NCBI GenBank assembly: GCA_035575035.1
Contig: DATLYH010000028.1
Span: 1-10,806 of the forward strand
Length of the DNA: 10,806 bases
Origin: DATLYH01 sp035575035
GTDB lineage: Bacteria; Planctomycetota; Planctomycetia; Gemmatales; Gemmataceae
Reading direction: 5' to 3'
The translations under genes and the position numbers were made by a program. A model generated the notes under the pieces. That model saw only the letters and a program-made list of their open reading frames with translations. It was not told the DNA's origin and searched no databases. Numbering within the stretch: position 1 is the first letter of the stretch; every line of letters starts with the position of its first letter. Below are positions 7,481 to 10,806 of the stretch, piece by piece.

Positions 7481-7503
7481 TTTTTGCCGCAAGAAGCGGG
7501 GTA

Positions 7504-7516
7504 CGTAAAAGTTACG
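7504..7516. promoter_or_regulatory. Small dyad CGTAA-N3-TTACG
   Basis: CGTAA (7504-7508) and TTACG (7512-7516) are perfect inverted half-sites around three bases, 38 bp upstream of the sigma-factor -35 box. It has the shape of a binding site for a dimeric regulator, but five-base arms are short and chance is possible. Confidence 0.25.
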
Positions 7517-7533
7517 AATTTGCCGACGAGGGA

Positions 7534-7556
7534 AAGAGTTTTCGATAATAACTCTT
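7534..7556. promoter_or_regulatory. Candidate operator overlapping the sigma-factor -35 box
   Basis: AAGAGTT (7534-7540) and AACTCTT (7550-7556) are perfect inverted repeats around 9 bases, giving a centre-to-centre distance of 16 bp. The right half-site overlaps the first two bases of the -35 box TTGATA (7555-7560). A protein bound here would compete with RNA polymerase, or activate from the -35 edge. The protein that binds is unknown. Confidence 0.45.
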
Positions 7557-7583
7557 GATATGGCGCCGGGCGGCCTTTACAAT
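7555..7583 (+). promoter_or_regulatory. Housekeeping promoter of the sigma-factor gene
   Basis: TTGATA (7555-7560) and TACAAT (7578-7583) are separated by exactly 17 bp, and each matches the sigma-70 consensus at five of six positions. This is the best promoter in the window. Transcription would start near 7590, giving a leader of about 335 nt before the ATG at 7926. Confidence 0.75.
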
Positions 7584-7589
7584 ACGGGG

Positions 7590-7925
7590 ACGAAATCGGT
7601 GAGAGGAGGCAATCCTCCCCACAGGCGGAAGCAGAGAGATGCTTGACCACGGCGGCCCCCTCTTCAGGTGAAAGAGGAGGCATCACCGGGGGTATTGCTG
7701 TCTACGGATGCAGGAGAACACCGTAACCGTCAGCGCGCGAAAGGGCTGCCCGCAAGGGTAGATGTCGAGGGAGTCATCGCCGCCTTCCCTCTCCCGCCTT
7801 GTCGCCGGTGCGGTTTGGCTGCCCGCGGCCGTTGGAACGGTCTAGACCCTGGGGCGGGGCAGGGCAGTAAAGACTCGCCGTTGCTACGTGGGCTCGAGAA
7901 CCTCCACACTTTGGGAAAGACGGCC
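7590..7925 (+). promoter_or_regulatory. Long 5' leader of the sigma-factor mRNA
   Basis: No gene with protein-like sequence lies between the promoter and the sigma-factor start. The leader contains a GGAGG/CCTCC hairpin with a 4-nt loop near the 5' end (7605-7618), a 10-codon upstream ORF (7639-7671), a CTGCCC/GGGTAG hairpin capped by a GCAA (GNRA) tetraloop (7746-7761), and a GGTCTAGACC palindrome (7839-7848). It matches no riboswitch class I know. Structure and length suggest post-transcriptional control, but that is inference. An in-frame GTG at 7668 could in principle extend the sigma factor, though its translation does not resemble sigma N-termini. Confidence 0.45.
7639..7671 (+). CDS. 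Possible 10-residue upstream ORF in the sigma-factor leader
   Basis: An ATG preceded by a purine-rich GCAGAGAG encodes the peptide MLDHGGPLFR and ends at TGA (7669-7671). Its stop overlaps a GTG (7668-7670) that opens the long frame running into the sigma-factor gene. It could act as a leader peptide, but a frame this short is easily a chance event. Confidence 0.25.
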   Translation: MLDHGGPLFR

Positions 7926-8930
7926 ATGAAAACACGACGTCGCAAGCGCCAACCAGCGCGCGGCACTACTACTGTCGTTACACCCACCATCTTCTCCTCC
8001 GACCTCCTCACTCCTGAGGAAGAGCGCGAGTTGCTCGCTGCCTTCTGGGACTGCAAGAGTGAGTTGGTCCGGGTGCTCATCCGTCACTTCCCTCGCCTGC
8101 GGCAGCACCGACCGCCGCTAGAACCCTGGCCGATGGCCCAGTTCATCCGCGACCACTGCGGTCCCGAGGCCCGGGAGGTGCCAGCCGTCCGCCGGCTGCA
8201 CGACCGCTACATCCACCTCAAGCATCGCCTGGCCTCGGCCAACATCCGCCTGGCGGCGCACGTGGCCAAGCGCTTCCGCCACCACGCCCTCAGCTATGCC
8301 GACCTGCTGCAAGAGGCGGTCTGCGGCCTGATGCAGGCCATCGACCGCTTCGACGTCAGCCACGGCACCCGCCTGGCCACCTACGCCACCTGGTGGATTC
8401 GGCAAACGCTCCAGATCGCGGTTGCCCGACAGAGCCATCTGGTCAGCCTGTCGCCGCACCACCTGCAAGAACTGGGCCTGCTCCAGCAGGAGTCGGAGGC
8501 CTTGGCCCACGGCGGCAAGCACCTTCCCAGCCCGCAGGAACTCGCCTCCCGCACCGGCAGCAGCCTGGAACATCTCACCCACCTGCAAACCGCCACCCGT
8601 ACTCCTGTCTCGCTGAACGCCGTTCTCGACGACGACAGCGACTTCAAGCTCACCGAGGCGATGCCCGACAACGAAAGCGACACGGTCCGGCAGAACGCCG
8701 AGCGTCAGGAAGCACTGCAATTCCTGATGGAAACCTTGCGGCCGCGCGAGCGCAAGGTGCTCGACCTCCGCTTTGGCCTGACCGGCAACGGCACCCATAG
8801 CCTGCGGCAGATCGGCCATCTGCTGCGGATCAGCAAGGAGCGGGTCCGGCAGATCCAGAATCGGGCGCTGGAGAAGTTGCGGGCCTCGGCCGAGCGCGTT
8901 GGCTGGGAGCCCAGCCTGCTGCTCGGATGA
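7926..8930 (+). CDS. RNA polymerase sigma-70 family factor, primary-like (334 aa)
   Basis: The product would direct RNA polymerase core to promoters. After a basic N-terminus, residues 24-55 resemble region 1.2 (LTPEEERELL). Region 2 (about 87-172) includes ANIRLAAHVAKRF, DLLQEAVCGLMQAIDRFD and TRLATYATWWIRQ, the core-binding and -10-recognition segments. Region 3 spans about 176-230. Region 4 (about 258-325) includes LRPRERKVLDLRFGL and the helix-turn-helix SLRQIGHLLRISKERVRQIQNRALEKLR. All of this resembles group 1/2 sigma factors rather than ECF types, but region 1.1 is absent and the protein is short, so it is more likely an alternative RpoD-like factor than the main one. The stretch between residues 56 and 90 is unusual and rich in His and Pro. 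The ATG at 7926 was chosen for the MKTRRRKR start; only a weak GGGAAAGA precedes it. Confidence 0.88.
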   Translation: MKTRRRKRQPARGTTTVVTPTIFSSDLLTPEEERELLAAFWDCKSELVRVLIRHFPRLRQHRPPLEPWPMAQFIRDHCGPEAREVPAVRRLHDRYIHLKHRLASANIRLAAHVAKRFRHHALSYADLLQEAVCGLMQAIDRFDVSHGTRLATYATWWIRQTLQIAVARQSHLVSLSPHHLQELGLLQQESEALAHGGKHLPSPQELASRTGSSLEHLTHLQTATRTPVSLNAVLDDDSDFKLTEAMPDNESDTVRQNAERQEALQFLMETLRPRERKVLDLRFGLTGNGTHSLRQIGHLLRISKERVRQIQNRALEKLRASAERVGWEPSLLLG

Positions 8931-8933
8931 CCA

Positions 8934-9118
8934 CAATACGAGCCCGGAGCGCCAGCGACGGGTCCTCCGAGCCCGGAGCGTTAGCGACGGGTCCTCCGAG
9001 CCCGGAGCGTCAGCGACGGGTTCTTCAGAGCCCGGAGCGTTAGCGACGGGTCCTCCGAGCCCGGAGCGTTAGCGACGGGGAACGTTCCCCGTCGCTGGCG
9101 CTCCGGGCTCTCGTATTG
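8934..9118. repeat. Composite tandem and palindromic repeat element
   Basis: Five direct copies of a 29-30 bp unit starting GAGCCCGGAGCG begin at 8940, 8969, 8998, 9028 and 9057. The last copy (9057-9080) is followed by an inverted copy (9087-9110), giving a 54-nt hairpin with only two G-T wobble pairs, centred on the palindrome GGGGAACGTTCCCC. Outer arms CAATACG (8934-8940) and CGTATTG (9112-9118) mirror each other, so the whole element has terminal inverted repeats like a MITE or REP-type sequence. It starts 4 bp after the sigma-factor stop and probably also ends that transcript. Similar GAGCCCGGAGCG repeats are, in my memory, common in planctomycete genomes. Minus-strand reading frames across it are repeat translation, not a gene. 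Confidence 0.85.
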
Positions 9119-9189
9119 AAGATGCTCCGGGTTTGGACGGCGGATGCGCCGGGCGTGAGGGGACGGCCTGGCCGCCGGGAGGCCCTGGC

Positions 9190-9257
9190 GCCTTTACATT
9201 CCCCCCGCCAGCCTTTACATTTCCTGTTCAAGCCATTGCAAGACCAACGCCTTTACA
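9190..9257 (+). promoter_or_regulatory. Three GCCTTTACA direct repeats before the transporter gene
   Basis: The nonamer GCCTTTACA occurs at 9190-9198, 9211-9219 and 9249-9257; the intervals are 21 and 38 bp, and the first two copies continue as TT-CC. The last copy ends 3 bp before the ribosome-binding GGGAG (9261-9265). The same nonamer lies at 7573-7581 inside the -10 region of the sigma-factor promoter. The copies could be regulator sites or degenerate promoter boxes (TTTACA resembles a -35 box); no well-spaced -10 box was found. Confidence 0.4.
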
Positions 9258-9271
9258 CCCGGGAGCGCGGC

Positions 9272-10579
9272 ATGAAATCGTATCGCTTCAGGCTATCGGT
9301 GATGATGTTCCTCGAGTTCTTCATCTGGGGGGCGTGGCTGCCCAAGATCTTCGGCTACCTGGGACCGGACGGCTTGGGGTTTACCCCCTTTCAGCAGGGC
9401 TTGATCCTCAACGCCTTCGCCCTGGCGTCGTTCACCGCGATGTTCTTCAGCACCCAGTTCGCCGACCGCAACTTCGCCGCGGAAAAGTTCCTGGCCTTCA
9501 GCCAGCTGGTCGGCGGCCTGGCCATTCTCGGCTTGACCTGGGTGACAGACTTCCCGCTGTTCTTCCTTTTGATGCTGGTCCACTGCCTGTTCTACGTGCC
9601 GACCATTTCCATCACCAACTCGATTGCGTTCGCCAACCTGAAGGACCCACAGAAGGAGTTCGGTCCGGTGCGGCTGTGGGGTACGATTGGCTGGATCGCG
9701 GCGGCCTGGCCGTTCGTCTTCGTCTTCGTCAACTGGAGCGAGGTACCGGCGCTGGGCGAGGTGGGGTTCGTCCAGTGGCTGGGGGACGCTCTGGGGACGC
9801 CGAAGACAGGGCGGGCGGCGCGGGAGGCGACCAGCTACACCTATCTGGCTGCTGGCATCGCCTCGTTCCTGCTGGCCGGCTTCAGCCTGTTCCTGCCGCA
9901 CACGCCGCCGCGCCGAGCCGAGGAAGGGGCCGAGAAATTCGCCTGGCTGGAGGCGATGAAGCTGCTGCGCCTGCCGTTCGTGCTGGTGTTGTTCATCGTC
10001 ACCTTCTTCGACGCCGCCGTCCACATGTGCTATTTCATCTGGACCGACACCTATCTGATGAGCATCGGCATCCCGTCGAACTGGGTGATGCCGGTCATGA
10101 GCATCGGCCAGATCGCCGAGATCGGGACGATGGCAATCCTCGGCTACTGCCTGAAGCGGCTCGGCTGGCGGTACACGATGGTGATCGGCATCTTGGGCCA
10201 CGCGGCCCGCTTCGCCGTCTTCGCCTTCTTCCCCTATCCGTCGGTGGCTATCGTCATCAACCTGTTGCACGGCATCTGCTACGCCTTCTTCTTCGCCACC
10301 GTGTATATCTTCGTGGATGAGTTCTTCCCCAAGGATGCTCGTTCCAGCGCCCAGGGCTTGTTCAACTTCCTGATTCTCGGCCTGGGGCCGTTCGTGGCCA
10401 ACTTCGTCTGGCCATTCCTCGGTGAGGTGTTCGCGGTCGATAAGAAGGTTGATTTCGGCCGGCTGTTCCTGGTGCCAGCGGGCGTGGCATTGGCGGCGGC
10501 GTTGTTCCTGTTCCTGTTCTTCCGGCCGCCAGCGAAAGCCAAGGCGGACATCGAGGAGGTGCCGGCAACGGTCGTCTGA
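9272..10579 (+). CDS. MFS transporter, nucleoside:H+ symporter family (435 aa)
   Basis: This inner-membrane protein has about 12 hydrophobic segments (roughly 8-27, 44-64, 75-92, 93-113, 136-154, 190-208, 233-252, 268-290, 300-320, 323-347, 363-383 and 398-418). It resembles the NupG/XapB-type nucleoside symporters (Nuc_H_symport), with FGPVRLWGTIGWIAA (130-144), IGQIAEIGTMAILG (278-291), a LGWRY segment (297-301) and HGICYAFFFATVYIFVDE (333-350). It would import nucleosides or a related solute with protons; the true substrate is not clear, and in planctomycetes such homologues often occur without a nucleoside pathway nearby. The ATG at 9272 was chosen because GGGAG lies 6 nt upstream and the first membrane segment begins there; upstream in-frame codons come from the repeat region. 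The C-terminal tail (419-435) is short and cytosolic. Confidence 0.87.
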   Translation: MKSYRFRLSVMMFLEFFIWGAWLPKIFGYLGPDGLGFTPFQQGLILNAFALASFTAMFFSTQFADRNFAAEKFLAFSQLVGGLAILGLTWVTDFPLFFLLMLVHCLFYVPTISITNSIAFANLKDPQKEFGPVRLWGTIGWIAAAWPFVFVFVNWSEVPALGEVGFVQWLGDALGTPKTGRAAREATSYTYLAAGIASFLLAGFSLFLPHTPPRRAEEGAEKFAWLEAMKLLRLPFVLVLFIVTFFDAAVHMCYFIWTDTYLMSIGIPSNWVMPVMSIGQIAEIGTMAILGYCLKRLGWRYTMVIGILGHAARFAVFAFFPYPSVAIVINLLHGICYAFFFATVYIFVDEFFPKDARSSAQGLFNFLILGLGPFVANFVWPFLGEVFAVDKKVDFGRLFLVPAGVALAAALFLFLFFRPPAKAKADIEEVPATVV

Positions 10580-10641
10580 ACCGGCCGGCTGACGCCGCCC
10601 GCTCGCCCGCACCGGCCGGCTGACGCCGCCCGCTCGCCTGC
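10580..10641. repeat. 31-bp tandem duplication
   Basis: Two copies of a 31-bp GC-rich unit beginning ACCGGCCGGCTGACGCCGCC lie at 10580-10610 and 10611-10641 and differ at one base. A degraded third start (ACCACGGCTCACGCCG) follows from 10642 and runs into the stop codon of the kinase gene. The block fills the gap between two convergent genes and contains the palindromic CCGGCCGG. Confidence 0.75.
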
Positions 10642-10649
10642 ACCACGGC

Positions 10650-10806
10650 TCACGCCGACCGGCGCCGGCCCAGCACAGCGATCTCCACGGCCACCAGCTG
10701 CTGCACCACGGTGGCGGCCAGCGGTCGGTCCTCGGGCCGGCGCGCCAGCATCCGCCCGACCAGGGCGGTCAGCGCCTCCGGCAGGTCGGGCACGTACCGG
10801 CGGATA
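10650..10806 (-). CDS. C-terminal end of a probable Ser/Thr protein kinase, cut by the window edge
   Basis: Reading leftward from the right edge, 51 residues precede a TGA at 10650-10652. They include VPDLPEALTALVGRMLARRPEDRPLAA-type sequence, in which the L-RMLA-PEDRP pattern matches the last helix of Hanks-type Ser/Thr kinases (the invariant Arg of subdomain XI is in EDRP). About 25 residues follow (VVQQLVAVEIAVLGRRR), with no membrane segment, so the kinase domain sits at or near the C-terminus. Catalytic motifs lie outside the window, so activity cannot be judged. Such kinases are abundant in planctomycetes. The gene is convergent with the transporter. Confidence 0.65.
   Translation of the reverse strand, partial: IRRYVPDLPEALTALVGRMLARRPEDRPLAATVVQQLVAVEIAVLGRRRSA

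Noticed and set aside
7668..7925. N-terminal extension of the sigma factor from a GTG at 7668
   Set aside because: The 86 extra residues are Gly/Pro/Arg-rich without sigma-like sequence, and this stretch looks more like an RNA leader.
8940..9080. Regular 29-30 bp repeats that resemble a CRISPR array at first sight
   Set aside because: The repeats are head to tail with no unique spacers, and the block ends in an inverted copy. No cas genes are near.
9040..9231. Small minus-strand ORF of 63 codons
   Set aside because: Much of it is translation of the tandem repeat element, so it is not a credible gene.
9293..10612. Long open frame of 439 codons on the minus strand
   Set aside because: It mirrors the transporter gene and is dominated by Glu, Gln, Asp and His, as expected for the antisense of a membrane protein.

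Overview
The window is GC-rich bacterial DNA that looks planctomycete, most likely from the order Gemmatales. Three things point there: a secreted protein with a basic N-terminus ending in the VEPLEARLVL type of motif seen on many planctomycete surface proteins, a PEP-CTERM sorting signal on a second exported protein, and a tandem repeat built on a GAGCCCGGAGCG core of a kind I associate with these genomes. No rRNA, tRNA or CRISPR array was seen.

Left part (1-1523). The window opens on the terminal inverted repeat of an IS5-family insertion sequence. Its 16-bp ends match perfectly (1-16 and 902-917), but its transposase is broken by an in-frame amber codon just after the catalytic Glu. The element sits in, or at the end of, the second of two minus-strand ORFs. 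The first ORF is a small conserved hypothetical protein, and the two are coupled by a TGATG stop/start overlap.

Exported proteins (1945-6126, plus strand). A PQQ-dependent glucose/sorbosone-dehydrogenase-like beta-propeller with a signal peptide and PEP-CTERM tail is followed, after a short gap holding a G-quadruplex and hairpin motif, by an 830-residue surface protein. That protein reads as DNRLRE-type domain, Ig-like domain, cohesin-like domain, dockerin-like pair, second cohesin-like domain. The two genes may form one cell-surface block, but they are 183 bp apart.

Regulatory centre (6170-8930). A response regulator with a GGDEF (diguanylate cyclase) output points left, and a primary-type sigma-70 family factor points right. 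The roughly 660 bp between their starts is dense with signals: a candidate promoter for each gene, a dyad overlapping the -35 box of the sigma promoter, a tight G-quadruplex motif, and a leader of about 335 nt with a 10-codon upstream ORF and a GNRA-loop hairpin.

Right part (8931-10806). A 185-bp composite repeat has five tandem units of 29-30 bp, the last folded against an inverted copy. It separates the sigma gene from a nucleoside:H+ symporter-family MFS transporter whose upstream region carries three copies of GCCTTTACA. After a 31-bp duplication, the C-terminus of a probable Ser/Thr protein kinase comes in on the minus strand and is cut by the window edge.

There is no single operon here. 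The most unusual material is non-coding: the sigma-factor control region and leader, and the palindromic tandem repeat. I did not find a clear new defence or biosynthetic system.
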